Positions 1 through 7,210 of a DNA stretch of 64,000 nucleotides are shown here, piece by piece (within the stretch, counting starts at the first letter, position 1; each line of letters starts with the position of its first letter). The translations under genes were made by a program, and so were the position numbers. Location of the stretch: positions 124,001 to 188,000 of the forward strand of contig NZ_QPMJ01000002.1 of assembly GCF_003369835.1 (NCBI RefSeq). Direction: 5' to 3'. Origin of the DNA: Halorussus rarus (GTDB lineage: Archaea > Halobacteriota > Halobacteria > Halobacteriales > Haladaptataceae). The notes below the pieces were generated by a model. That model ran no database searches. It saw only the letters and a program-made list of their open reading frames with translations, and had not been told where the DNA came from.

Positions 1-648
1 GATGCGCGGGACGAACCGCCGGTAGTAGGCCTCGCGACCGACGGTGCGGAACGCGACCTTCTGCGTGAGGTAGCCGAGCGCGAGCGGGAGGCCGAGGAAC
101 ACCAGCACCATCTGGGCGATGAGTCCCATCGAGACGTCGACCGTCGTGCCGCGCAGGACGGTCAGGAACAGGAACGCGTACGGGACGAACAGCGCGATCT
201 GGAGCAGGCTGTTCACGCCGACGCAGACCGCGCACATCTCCTGGTTGCCGGCGGCCAGCTCGTTCCAGACCAGCACCATGGCGATGCACGGCGCGATGCC
301 GACGATGATGAGCCCGGTCACGAACTCGGGGTGTCCGCCGAGGAACGTCACGGCGAGCCCGTACATCAGGAAGGGCGCGACGAGCCAGTTGAACGCGAGC
401 GTCAACCCGATCTCCTTGCGGGCCGTGCGCGTCACCTTTGGAATCCGACCGTACTCGATCTCGGCCATGATGGGGAAGATCATCACGAACAGCCCGAGCG
501 CGATGGGGAGGCTCGTCCCGTGCCACGTCACCGCGTTGAGGACGTCCGCGACCCCGGGGACGAACCGGCCGAGCGCGACCCCGAGGACCATCGCGAGGCC
601 GATCCAGACGGTGAGATACCGGTCGAGGACGCCGAGGTCGTCGCTCAC
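1..648 (-). CDS. acr3: ACR3-family arsenite efflux permease (3' end outside window)
   Basis: The first 216 codons of an inner-membrane arsenite exporter of the ACR3 (bile acid/sodium symporter fold) family. The translated N-terminal part has several hydrophobic helices and the family hallmark GIAPCIAMVLVWN, with the conserved transport cysteine, followed by a Cys-rich helix (EMCAVC). The GTG start at 648 overlaps the arsR stop by 4 nt (GTGA), so the two genes are translationally coupled. The remainder of the gene lies beyond base 1. Role: extrusion of As(III), switched on through ArsR. Family call is firm; ACR3 rather than ArsB is based on the Cys motif. Confidence 0.9.
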   Translation of the reverse strand, partial: MSDDLGVLDRYLTVWIGLAMVLGVALGRFVPGVADVLNAVTWHGTSLPIALGLFVMIFPIMAEIEYGRIPKVTRTARKEIGLTLAFNWLVAPFLMYGLAVTFLGGHPEFVTGLIIVGIAPCIAMVLVWNELAAGNQEMCAVCVGVNSLLQIALFVPYAFLFLTVLRGTTVDVSMGLIAQMVLVFLGLPLALGYLTQKVAFRTVGREAYYRRFVPRI

Positions 649-1037
649 GCCTCGTTCACCTCGCGGTCGGCGGTCGCGAAGAGTTCGTCGGCGAGCGCGG
701 TCGCCGTGTAGTACCGCCAGTTCCCGTCCTTGCGCCGGGTGATGAGCCCGGCGTCCACGAGGTCCGAGAGGGCGTGGCTGACGGCGCTCTCGCTCACGTC
801 CACGAGCGGTTCGAGCTCGCAGACGCAGAGCTCCTCCTCGGCGACGGCGAGCGCTCGCGCGAGACGGTACCGGGTCTCGTCGCCGAGCACCGCGAAGACG
901 GGACGGATGCGGTCGTCGGCGAACGCCGAGTCCGCGAGCGACTGTAATTCGTCCAGCCGGCGGTCCACGTCGGCGTCGCAGCACTCGCCGAGTTCGTCGG
1001 CGAGGAGACGTCGAATCCGCGTCGTTGGCTCTGTCAT
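645..1037 (-). CDS. arsR: ArsR-family metalloregulator
   Basis: 130-aa winged-helix repressor. The ELCVCEL segment (about residues 68-74) is the classical ArsR metal-binding motif, followed by the recognition-helix stretch SESAVSHALSDL. An extra Cys pair near residues 19-20 (ECC) could add As(III)/Sb(III) ligands. It is first gene of the arsR-acr3 operon and probably autoregulates: two inverted repeats lie just upstream. The ATG at 1037 is the only good start. Confidence 0.9.
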   Translation of the reverse strand: MTEPTTRIRRLLADELGECCDADVDRRLDELQSLADSAFADDRIRPVFAVLGDETRYRLARALAVAEEELCVCELEPLVDVSESAVSHALSDLVDAGLITRRKDGNWRYYTATALADELFATADREVNEA

Positions 1038-1048
1038 CGGGCGCTGAT

Positions 1049-1094
1049 TGAATCTTGGTTCAGATAATCGTTGCGGTCTGAACCGTTATTCAGA
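1049..1094 (-). promoter_or_regulatory. Paired palindromic operators upstream of arsR
   Basis: Two inverted repeats about 30 bp apart sit 12-57 bp upstream of arsR: TGAA-N6-TTCA at 1049-1062 and TCTGAA-N6-TTCAGA at 1077-1094. Read on the arsR strand both contain ATCTGAA followed by TTCA, so they are also direct repeats of one site. The position overlaps the expected promoter and fits binding of two ArsR dimers. Inferred from sequence symmetry. Confidence 0.6.
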
Positions 1095-1397
1095 TAGCCG
1101 CCGCTCGTTCTCGGCCGTCTGGGCTCACTGTCCGCACCGACGGGATCGAGCAGTAGCGCAGAGACGTCGGTTCGGCGTCCGATAACGGCACATCGGCGCG
1201 CATTTGACGGGACTCTCGCTGTTCGGACTCGTTCGAGTGGCCGAAACCCGCAACCCGAATCGGCGGGATGACTCCATTTTGGAGGACTGGTTCTATAGAG
1301 AACAAACGAGAGGGGCACCATTGCGCGGCTATCAGAGCTACTCGAATCCACTCGGAGAGAGCCACGCGAACACCACGGGCGATGCAGTCGCCCGTCT
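1095..1397. other. Intergenic, no gene seen
   Basis: About 300 bases between the arsR operators and the 3' end of the UspA gene. Reading frames here are short, lack family signatures and have non-haloarchaeal composition. It would carry the upstream part of the arsR promoter and the UspA 3' end. Confidence 0.5.
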
Positions 1398-1826
1398 TCA
1401 CCGGACGATAGTCACCGGCATCGGTGCTCGTCGCGTCACACGTTCAGCCACACTCCCGAGGACGAGTCGCGAAACCCCCTCGCGTCCGTGGCTGCCCATG
1501 ATTACGTGATCAATCCCGTGTTCCTCCGCGTACTCCAGGATGGTGCGAGCAGGACGACCGTTTTCAGTGGCCGTCGTGAGTTCACAGTCGTATTCACCAG
1601 CCCGTTCTTCCGCGTCGGCACGGATCTGGTCGGCCCGTTCCGTCATTCGCTCGTACCACGTACTCGCCGCGGGCAGTCCCTCTGCCTCCGCCTCGTACAC
1701 GGCGAGCATCGGATCTATCACGTAGAGAGCGGTTATCTGGTCGCCCGGGTGTTTCGTGATGGCCCGCTCGAGCGCTCGCTGAGAGAGGGGCGATCCGTCG
1801 TACGGAACGAGAATGTGCTCCCCCAT
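1398..1826 (-). CDS. UspA-like universal stress protein
   Basis: 142-aa single-domain universal stress protein starting MGEHILVPYDGSPLS, with the nucleotide-binding motif G-S-H-G-R-E-G-V-S-R then GSVAERV near the C-terminus (ATP-binding Usp subtype). An upstream in-frame extension to 1895 exists, but the conserved beta-1 strand begins at the ATG at 1826, so that start is preferred. It is divergent from the VIT1 gene with about 100 bp between. Specific role unknown; haloarchaea carry many paralogues, often next to transporters. Confidence 0.85.
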   Translation of the reverse strand: MGEHILVPYDGSPLSQRALERAITKHPGDQITALYVIDPMLAVYEAEAEGLPAASTWYERMTERADQIRADAEERAGEYDCELTTATENGRPARTILEYAEEHGIDHVIMGSHGREGVSRLVLGSVAERVTRRAPMPVTIVR

Positions 1827-1927
1827 AGTGGGAGATCGTCGTTGGGGGTGAAAAACCCACTCCACGTCTCGGAGGCGCCAGAAACCCAGAAGCAATTAGC
1901 CGAGAGCCGGTACACGTCCGGTGCAAG

Positions 1928-2479
1928 ATGATCGAACAACTCCTCGGCGACGACGTCGAGTCCTCCGGGAGGTATCTCGCCGAAGTGATCTACGGGGCTA
2001 ACGACGGAATCGTAACGACGTTTGCCGTCGTCTCGGGAGTCGCCGGGGCAGCGCTGAACCCCTCGATCGTGCTCGTTCTGGGCGCGGCGAATCTGTTCGC
2101 CGACGGGTTCTCGATGGGGATGAGTAATTACCTCAGTCGGCGATCGGAGCTGGATTACCAACAGTCGGTTCGAGAAGGCGGTGACAAGCCACCAGAAAGC
2201 TCGAGTGACGGGAAATCGCCGAGGCGAACCGCATTCGTCACGTTTCTCGCCTTCGTCCTTGCCGGGTGGGCTCCCCTGGTTCCGTACATCCTCGAACTCA
2301 GCCCCGCCTTCCCGCTCTCGATATCGTTCACCGGACTCGCGTTCTTCGTCGTCGGGGCGAGCCGGAGTCTGGTGACGCGACGACAGTGGTACGTGAACGG
2401 TGCCGAGATGTTCGTCGTCGGAATGACCGCCGCCGTGGTCGCCTACACCGTCGGGAACCTCCTCGGCGGTGTCGCCTGA
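1928..2479 (+). CDS. VIT1/CCC1 family Fe/Mn transporter
   Basis: 183-aa membrane protein. The N-terminal YGANDGIVTTFAVVSGVAGA and FADGFSMGMSNYL motifs are the conserved metal-pathway helices of the VIT1/CCC1 family. A short hydrophilic loop (about residues 75-98) is followed by three hydrophobic helices. Family members export Fe2+ or Mn2+ from the cytosol. Shorter than plant VIT1 but normal for archaeal members. It shares the accessory region with arsenic resistance and UspA, suggesting a metal-stress role (inference). Confidence 0.85.
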   Translation: MIEQLLGDDVESSGRYLAEVIYGANDGIVTTFAVVSGVAGAALNPSIVLVLGAANLFADGFSMGMSNYLSRRSELDYQQSVREGGDKPPESSSDGKSPRRTAFVTFLAFVLAGWAPLVPYILELSPAFPLSISFTGLAFFVVGASRSLVTRRQWYVNGAEMFVVGMTAAVVAYTVGNLLGGVA

Positions 2480-2515
2480 GAAAGCTCCCGACGAGACTCT
2501 GAGAAAGCTCTCGAC
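2476..2515. repeat. 17-bp direct repeat over the VIT1 stop
   Basis: CTGAGAAAGCTCCCGAC at 2476-2492 recurs as CTGAGAAAGCTCTCGAC at 2499-2515, one mismatch, 23-bp period. The first copy includes the stop codon of the VIT1 gene. Function unknown; may be a duplication scar. Confidence 0.6.
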
Positions 2516-2673
2516 TGTGCGAGGCCACCGATGCGGCGGAGGGGAGTACGAAGATTCGCGAGTAGATACTTCCGACTGTGTCGTCAGTTGCCGCGAAGTC
2601 ATGCTTCGATTCGGGGTACGAGACGGCTGTGGAACCGCGTTATCGTTCATCGAACGAGGAGCAAAAGAGTAAC

Positions 2674-2775
2674 TGCCGAAGGAATATCTGGACCCAACCA
2701 GAAATAGAGGGAGTGAGACGGCCGAATTCTGCTACCTGCTCTCTCGTTACTCGACGTTGTTCAGCTCGATTACTC
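2674..2775. repeat. Diverged direct repeat, left copy (pairs with 7108-7210)
   Basis: Shares with 7108-7210, in the same order and orientation, the blocks AACTGCCGAAGGAATAT / AACTGCCGGAAGAATAT, AATAGAGG, a GCCGAATTC block, and then an aroQ-tail-like block. The homology therefore runs past the aroQ remnant into about 60 bp of what would be its 3' flank. Candidate attachment-site or recombination arm. Confidence 0.6.
2733..2774 (-). pseudogene. Remnant of the chorismate mutase C-terminus (copy A)
   Basis: Read on the minus strand the 14 codons give V-I-E-L-N-N-V-E-stop-R-E-S-R-stop. The intact aroQ ends L-I-E-L-N-K-V-E-Q-R-E-S-R-stop (7570-7611). By direct comparison 34 of 42 bases match, and one Gln codon has become a stop. 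No other part of aroQ is present here. Confidence 0.7.
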
Positions 2776-2894
2776 GGGGTACACGGTCGCATTCACTCTT
2801 CCGCTTCCGGATTAGCCGATCCGCGTCTGCCCCGACCGTCGTCGCCACAAGTCCCATTGTCGAAAAGCAAGATACTGCTTTGAGAGGGCTCGAT

Positions 2895-3866
2895 GTGAAC
2901 GACGAAGACGAAGAAACACCCAGAGTGCGTCCGAGCGATCGAGCGGCATCCGGAGCCCCGGCCGAGGGCTGGGCGCTCAGCGATCGCTTCGAGTGGGAGG
3001 AAATCCACCAGCGGCTCCTCGCGTCCGCCGAAGAGGCGATAGACAGTACCACCAGGGAGCTGTTCTTCAGCGGACTCACCGCAGGATTCGCGATCGTTCT
3101 GACGTTCATCGGGTACGCAGTGGGGAATGCAAATTTCCCGGACAACCCGTTCCTCGCCTCCGTGCTCTATCCGATCGGGTTCCTGTACATCATTCTGGGG
3201 CGGCACGAACTGTACACCGAGAACACGTTACCACCGGTCAAGCTGGTGTTGACCAGACTGGCCAGCCTCCCGCTACTGCTGCGCATGTGGGTCGTCGTGT
3301 TGGCAGCGAACATCGTCGGAGCGGGCATCGGCGCGTTCGTCCTCGCCAACACGCAGGTCCTCTCGCCCGAGGCGATGCGCGCGGGTGTCGGACTCGTTCA
3401 CCACGGCCTCGAGACCGGATGGTGGGACGTGTTCTTCAAGGCAGTGTTCGCGGGGTGGCTCGTCGCCGGCGTCGTGTGGCTCGGCACCGCTGCGCACGAT
3501 ACCATCTCGCGCGTGGTGATCATCTACCTCGTCTTCTACACGATCCCCACCGTCGGCCTGTTCCACGTGATCTCCTCGGGAGCCGAGGCCCTCTTCTTCG
3601 TGTTCCTGGGCGTTCCCGGTCCAGGGGTGGTCGCGGTGTTCTACGAGTTCTGGCTCCCCGTGTTGCTCGGAAACACGTTCGGCGGTGCGGTCCTGGTCGC
3701 CCTCGTGAGCTACGCCCAGGCCGAACACCGGCGCTACCCCGAGATCCGCATCCTCTCCACGCGCGACATGCTGTTCAGTCTGAAGGGCGGTCGGCCCTTC
3801 GACACGCCGAGACCGGGAATTCGGCTGACCGAAGAGGACGAGGACACCGGGACGAGAGAGGGCTGA
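2895..3866 (+). CDS. Formate/nitrite transporter (FNT) family channel
   Basis: 323 aa from a GTG at 2895 (VNDEDEET...), an acidic start that fits haloarchaeal proteins. A ~50-residue hydrophilic N-terminus is followed by six hydrophobic helices of the FNT fold (FFSGLTAGFAI, ILGRHELYTENTLPP, a long LLRMWVVVLAANIVG helix, FAGWLVAGVVWL, ending near FGGAVLVAL). The HELYTENT motif is typical of the YfdC-like subgroup, whose substrate is not settled. The C-terminal tail is hydrophilic. Flanked on both sides by aroQ-tail remnants. Confidence 0.85.
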   Translation: MNDEDEETPRVRPSDRAASGAPAEGWALSDRFEWEEIHQRLLASAEEAIDSTTRELFFSGLTAGFAIVLTFIGYAVGNANFPDNPFLASVLYPIGFLYIILGRHELYTENTLPPVKLVLTRLASLPLLLRMWVVVLAANIVGAGIGAFVLANTQVLSPEAMRAGVGLVHHGLETGWWDVFFKAVFAGWLVAGVVWLGTAAHDTISRVVIIYLVFYTIPTVGLFHVISSGAEALFFVFLGVPGPGVVAVFYEFWLPVLLGNTFGGAVLVALVSYAQAEHRRYPEIRILSTRDMLFSLKGGRPFDTPRPGIRLTEEDEDTGTREG

Positions 3867-4178
3867 GCGACTCACGGAGGCGGTCAGTCTCGGCGTCTCC
3901 CTTCCTTCGACGGTGCGTCCGAACCAGCGATGTCCACTACTGGCTCTCCCGCTGCTCCACCTCGTTCAACTGAATAACCCACCGAACACGAGTTCGTGCA
4001 TTTTTCCGCTTCCTCGCTGAGTCTGGTGACTCTCATCTCGAGGAGGACGTGTGCGGTTTCGTTCTCGGTTACCGTATCGTGCAGAACTCTCCCCTGTCAC
4101 CGGCAAGGCCCACCCTCCAATCGGGGGACGAGGTTCAGCAGCGACTGACTCAAAAGGCTGAACGACTAACCAGAATCC
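3867..4178. other. Intergenic with aroQ-tail remnant B
   Basis: About 310 bases without a convincing gene between FNT and the first Bat-type regulator. The second chorismate-mutase tail remnant lies at 3937-3978. The regulator's promoter should lie in the last ~60 bases. Composition is lower in GC than the core regions. Confidence 0.5.
3937..3978 (-). pseudogene. Remnant of the chorismate mutase C-terminus (copy B)
   Basis: The minus strand reads V-I-Q-L-N-E-V-E-Q-R-E-S-Q-stop over 14 codons, against L-I-E-L-N-K-V-E-Q-R-E-S-R-stop in the intact gene. 30 of 42 bases match. Several differences are synonymous or conservative, as if this tail came from another species' functional aroQ rather than from local decay. 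No upstream part of the gene is present. Confidence 0.7.
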
Positions 4179-4829
4179 GTGTCCATCGAAGCCTCCTTCA
4201 CTATCGACCAGGCCGATTTCCCGCTGAGCGCCGTCTTCGCACAACTAACTGACGCCACCATCGAACTCGACCGAATCGTCCCCACGAGTAAGGCCGTCAT
4301 CCCCTACTTCTGGATTTACGCCGATGACACCGCCTCCTTCACCACCGACTTGAGCGACGACATCGGGATTGATCAGGTGTCGATAATCGACGAAGTGGAG
4401 GGACAGATGTTCGTTCGTGTCGACTGGAACCTCGACCACGAGAGCGTTCTCACGGCGATCGTCAACACCGATGTCACGCTTCTTTCTGGGATGGGAAATC
4501 AGGAACAGTGGACATTCGAAGTGCGCGCGAACGAACAGCAGGAACTCTCCGAGTTCCAAACGTACTGTCAAAAACACGATATCCCGATAGAACTCACCCA
4601 GCTTCACGCGCTCGCGTCACTCACGTCGGATCGAGAGTACGACCTCACGGAGGGCCAACGCGAAGCGATAGTCCTGGCGTATTCCAAAGGGTACTTCGAC
4701 GCGCCGCGCGCCGCCACCCAAGATGATATTGCAGACGAACTGGGAATCACCCGGCAGGCGGTCTCTTCACGGCTACAGCGCGGCCTTCGACGACTCGTGG
4801 CAAGCGCACTCGTTACCCCACAAGAGTGA
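4179..4829 (+). CDS. Bat-like HTH-10 transcriptional regulator (copy 1)
   Basis: 216 aa from a GTG start. The C-terminal part (about residues 155-212) is the bacterio-opsin-activator type HTH: LTEGQREAIVLAYSKGYFDAP, then DDIADELGITRQAVSSRL. The N-terminal ~150 residues form the sensor-like domain common in small haloarchaeal Bat proteins (SIEASFTIDQADFPLSAVF...). Clearly paralogous to the gene at 5693 (shared NEQWTF, LHAL and YFDAP/YFNTP motifs). DNA-binding activator or repressor of unknown regulon. Confidence 0.85.
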   Translation: MSIEASFTIDQADFPLSAVFAQLTDATIELDRIVPTSKAVIPYFWIYADDTASFTTDLSDDIGIDQVSIIDEVEGQMFVRVDWNLDHESVLTAIVNTDVTLLSGMGNQEQWTFEVRANEQQELSEFQTYCQKHDIPIELTQLHALASLTSDREYDLTEGQREAIVLAYSKGYFDAPRAATQDDIADELGITRQAVSSRLQRGLRRLVASALVTPQE

Positions 4830-4840
4830 CTACTTAAAAC
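4828..4840 (+). promoter_or_regulatory. BRE/TATA-like promoter before the HalOD1 gene
   Basis: GACTACTTAAAAC, with TTAAAA about 70 bp before the ATG at 4908. A nearly identical ACTTAAAcG box lies at 6351-6364 after the second Bat gene, so the two cassettes share a promoter design. Inferred from sequence only. Confidence 0.45.
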
Positions 4841-4907
4841 GCACCATAAAGGGATGTTGCGCACGCAATAACCACCCTCAACCAGTTGTGAGGCCTGTGC
4901 TAGGGTA

Positions 4908-5276
4908 ATGAACTCAACGCAGGATACGTACGGATGTCTCGAACTCGTAGACTCCATGTCGACCATTGAGTTCGATGCGAATCGAGAACTGTTTCAGGCA
5001 GTGTACGATAGAAATCAAGATTCGGTGAGTCTGGCAGTGGTTGCACTGGTAGCGACCGCCCTCGACAAAGAACCCGACCATCTGGCTCCGCTGTATTCCT
5101 CGATCGGTGTAGATGCATTCGAGGGACGATTCCGAGGGACAACCAACACTCGGCGGGGACACATTTCGTTCAACTATGAGGGGTTCGAGGTGACCGTGTT
5201 CGGTGACGGAAAGATAGAGGCGGACCCACTGGAGACCAACGCAGTTGGCGTCGCTGGAGAGAATGAGGAAGATTGA
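4908..5276 (+). CDS. HalOD1 output-domain protein
   Basis: 122-aa protein. Residues ~30-105 match the haloarchaeal output domain HalOD1: SLAVVALVATALDKEPDHLAPLYSSIG, a D-A-F-E-x-x-F segment, then ISFNYEGFEVTVFGDGKIEAD. HalOD1 proteins usually act as output or partner domains in haloarchaeal signalling. Its 3' end overlaps the next gene by 14 nt, so the pair is probably co-translated. Its own promoter box lies at 4828-4840. Confidence 0.8.
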   Translation: MNSTQDTYGCLELVDSMSTIEFDANRELFQAVYDRNQDSVSLAVVALVATALDKEPDHLAPLYSSIGVDAFEGRFRGTTNTRRGHISFNYEGFEVTVFGDGKIEADPLETNAVGVAGENEED

Positions 5277-5568
5277 GCGGGAAGCAACGAGTGACGGAGA
5301 CCTCGAAATGGCTCTCCGAGAACAACAGCAACGGGTGTTGGCTGGGTTGGACGAGGAGAAAACGCTGGACGCTACACCAATCATCCGGCATGATGAGAGC
5401 CTGAGTTGCGAGGAGTATCTCACCCTTGTTTACGAACTCCACCACGTCCATCTTCCCAAGCTACAATCGGATGGCCTGGTCGAGTTTGACCGACGAGAGG
5501 ACGAGGTGACGCGAGGGGCACAATTCGAGAAAAAGCGCCCATCCATCAAATCCGGGGACAAAAGCTGA
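5263..5568 (+). CDS. DUF7344-type small regulator (copy 1)
   Basis: 101 aa from the ATG at 5263. It has the family signature LTLVYELHHVHLPKLQSDGLVEFD followed by a D-x-V-T segment, the second half of a winged-helix-like domain; the pattern LHHVHLPKL..GLV.(Y/F)D is shared with the gene at 6416. The N-terminal half is charged and less conserved. It overlaps the HalOD1 gene. DUF7344 proteins commonly accompany HalOD1 and Bat genes in haloarchaea, and a DNA-binding role is inferred. Confidence 0.75.
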   Translation: MRKIEREATSDGDLEMALREQQQRVLAGLDEEKTLDATPIIRHDESLSCEEYLTLVYELHHVHLPKLQSDGLVEFDRREDEVTRGAQFEKKRPSIKSGDKS

Positions 5569-5692
5569 AAAGGGTATCCGATCTGGATGTCGGGACGCGA
5601 GAGGTCTACTCACGTACCCATCTCTGGGATTTCGCTCTCGGCTTGTCTGTACGGACGCCAGCCCTTTACTGGGGGAGCGAGACAGACCGACA

Positions 5693-6349
5693 ATGGCTAC
5701 CGAAGCGACGTTTACCGTCCCGTCCGACCAGTTCCCTCTGGGAACCGTGTTCAAACGATTACCGGGAGTGACGGTCGAACTCGAGCGAATCATCCCGGCC
5801 CAAGACGTCGTGATTCCCTATTTCTGGGTTCGGGGGACCGAAGTCGACGACATCGAAGTTGCGTTTCTCGACCATCCGGGCGTGGAGAACATTCACCTCG
5901 TCGATTCCGTCGCAGACGAGTACCTGTTGCGCGTCGAGTGGACGTTGAACTACGACGGCGTACTGAGCACGCTGATGGAAACGCAAGTGCCGCTCATCAA
6001 GGCCGTCGGCACGAACGAACAGTGGACGTTCGATGTTCGGGGTGACGACCGACGCGACATCGCGGCGTTTCAGGAGCGGTGTCGCGAGTTAGACATCCCG
6101 ATTACGCTCACCAAACTGCACGCGCTCACGCCCATCGAGTCGGAGGCCGAGACCGCACTCACAGACACCCAACAGGAGGCGCTGGTACTCGCGTACGAGC
6201 GGGGTTACTTCAACACCCCACGCGACGTGACGATGGCCGACCTCGGCGACGAACTCGGCATCTCACAGCAGGCGGTTGCATCCCGACTCCGACGCGGGAT
6301 CAGTTCGATTCTCGGCAGTTCGCTGGCCGAACTCCGCCCACCGGACTGA
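5693..6349 (+). CDS. Bat-like HTH-10 transcriptional regulator (copy 2)
   Basis: 218 aa, ATG start (MATEATFTVPSDQFPLGTVF). C-terminal HTH-10: LTDTQQEALVLAYERGYFNTP then DLGDELGISQQAVASRLRRG. It aligns end to end with the protein encoded at 4179, including the IPYFW, V(R/D)W.L.(Y/H)(D/E) and NEQWTF motifs, so the two are paralogues from duplication or parallel acquisition. Each is followed by a DUF7344 gene. Confidence 0.85.
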   Translation: MATEATFTVPSDQFPLGTVFKRLPGVTVELERIIPAQDVVIPYFWVRGTEVDDIEVAFLDHPGVENIHLVDSVADEYLLRVEWTLNYDGVLSTLMETQVPLIKAVGTNEQWTFDVRGDDRRDIAAFQERCRELDIPITLTKLHALTPIESEAETALTDTQQEALVLAYERGYFNTPRDVTMADLGDELGISQQAVASRLRRGISSILGSSLAELRPPD

Positions 6350-6350
6350 A

Positions 6351-6364
6351 CACCACTTAAACGG
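6351..6364 (+). promoter_or_regulatory. BRE/TATA-like promoter before DUF7344 copy 2
   Basis: CACCACTTAAACGG, resembling the box at 4828-4840. Transcription starting ~25 bp downstream would exclude a GTG start at 6368 and favour the ATG at 6416 for the following gene. Confidence 0.45.
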
Positions 6365-6415
6365 TTTGTGTACCCAAAAACAGCGGTGAACCGCGTAGGC
6401 AGATTACAGAAGCGT

Positions 6416-6775
6416 ATGGTTGGGACACTTGAACTGGACACGGTTCTCGACGTCTGTGAACACAAGCATCGTCGCATCGTCCTGGCGGCACTCGCAGATC
6501 AGCACCAGTCGTTCTCGATAGACGACCTTACAAACGCAATCGTCAAACACGATCATCACACACCACCGTCAGAGGCTGCCGACGAGACAATCACGAAGAT
6601 TCGGACCGGCCTGCACCACGTCCATCTCCCGATGCTAGCCGAGGCCGGACTCATCCAATACGACCCCGAGCGACAGTTGGTGGAGCCAACAGCTCAGCTT
6701 GATCGAGCAGAGTCCCACCTGTCGGTGGTTCTCGCTGTGGATTCTGAGCTTCAAACACCACTCGAGGGGTCCTAA
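6416..6775 (+). CDS. DUF7344-type small regulator (copy 2)
   Basis: 119 aa from the ATG at 6416 (MVGTLELDTVLDVCEHKHRR). The start is chosen because the domain normally begins with a 'D.VLD......RR.VL..L' helix and because the promoter box at 6351 leaves no room for the GTG at 6368. It contains TGLHHVHLPMLAEAGLIQYD, the family's conserved wing region, and a C-terminal hydrophobic stretch (SHLSVVLAVDSEL). Likely the partner of Bat copy 2. Confidence 0.75.
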   Translation: MVGTLELDTVLDVCEHKHRRIVLAALADQHQSFSIDDLTNAIVKHDHHTPPSEAADETITKIRTGLHHVHLPMLAEAGLIQYDPERQLVEPTAQLDRAESHLSVVLAVDSELQTPLEGS

Positions 6776-6829
6776 CCACCACACGGTGACGACCAACGAC
6801 ACCACACGCGTCGATGGCGCTCCACGCAC

Positions 6830-6949
6830 GTAACTGAACAAAAACGAGCGATCGGAGCACTCACCAGGGCACTCGAGACTGAAGATTTGGACGAAAAGGA
6901 CTACCAGATTCGGGAAGCCTTACAACTGCTCGGCATCGAAAATCGGTAG
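6830..6949 (+). pseudogene. 5'-truncated remnant of a small haloarchaeal protein
   Basis: Reading from 6830 gives VTEQKRAIGALTRALETEDL then DEKDYQIREALQLLGIENR and a stop. This resembles the C-terminal helical pair of small conserved haloarchaeal proteins (pattern '(E)K.Y.IREALQLL'). No ATG, GTG or TTG lies in frame between it and the stop of the preceding gene. An ATG at 6813 is in another frame and would need a frameshift. Probably a decayed gene. Confidence 0.4.
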
Positions 6950-7107
6950 ATCTGCAACACACATTGATCGTACTCTTGGCGGGATTCGTGTTGCTGAAGT
7001 GAGAATCCATCCGACTGCAAGTGGGTTCGTTGAGCCGCTAGCGGTACTCTCAGCGACTACTCTCGCGATAGTTCCGTATTCCGCTCAAATAGCATCGACG
7101 GAAGCGC

Positions 7108-7210
7108 AACTGCCGGAAGAATATTTGACTAATCGATCGACAATAGAGGCCCTGAAACAGCCGAATTCGACTACGCTTGTTCTTTTGTTCGACCTCGTTC
7201 AGGTCTCGGA
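7108..7210. repeat. Diverged direct repeat, right copy (pairs with 2674-2775)
   Basis: Contains AACTGCCGGAAGAATAT, AATAGAGG, GCCGAATTC and an aroQ-tail-like block in the same order and orientation as 2674-2775. With the left copy it brackets 4.4 kb carrying FNT, both Bat cassettes and the HalOD1 gene. Confidence 0.6.
7167..7208 (-). pseudogene. Degenerate chorismate mutase tail (copy C)
   Basis: The minus strand reads R-D-L-N-E-V-E-Q-K-N-K-R-S-R, aligning with I-E-L-N-K-V-E-Q-R-E-S-R of intact AroQ. The core LNEVEQ is kept, but the terminal stop is missing and the flanks are changed. The weakest of the three remnants, supported by the longer repeat shared with copy A. Confidence 0.5.

Larger units (their letters stand above)
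2516..2894. other. Intergenic between VIT1 and FNT genes, with island scars
   Basis: Lower-GC stretch with no convincing gene. It holds the left copy of a diverged direct repeat (2674-2775) and, inside it, the first decayed chorismate-mutase tail (2733-2774). The promoter of the FNT gene should lie in the last ~120 bases. An in-frame extension of FNT up to 2757 is possible but runs through the tail remnant and has basic, Ser-rich composition. Confidence 0.5.

Noticed and set aside
2747-3145. Minus-strand frame ending in IELNNVE
   Set aside because: The ending is only the aroQ remnant. The rest is antisense to the FNT gene and unrelated to chorismate mutase.
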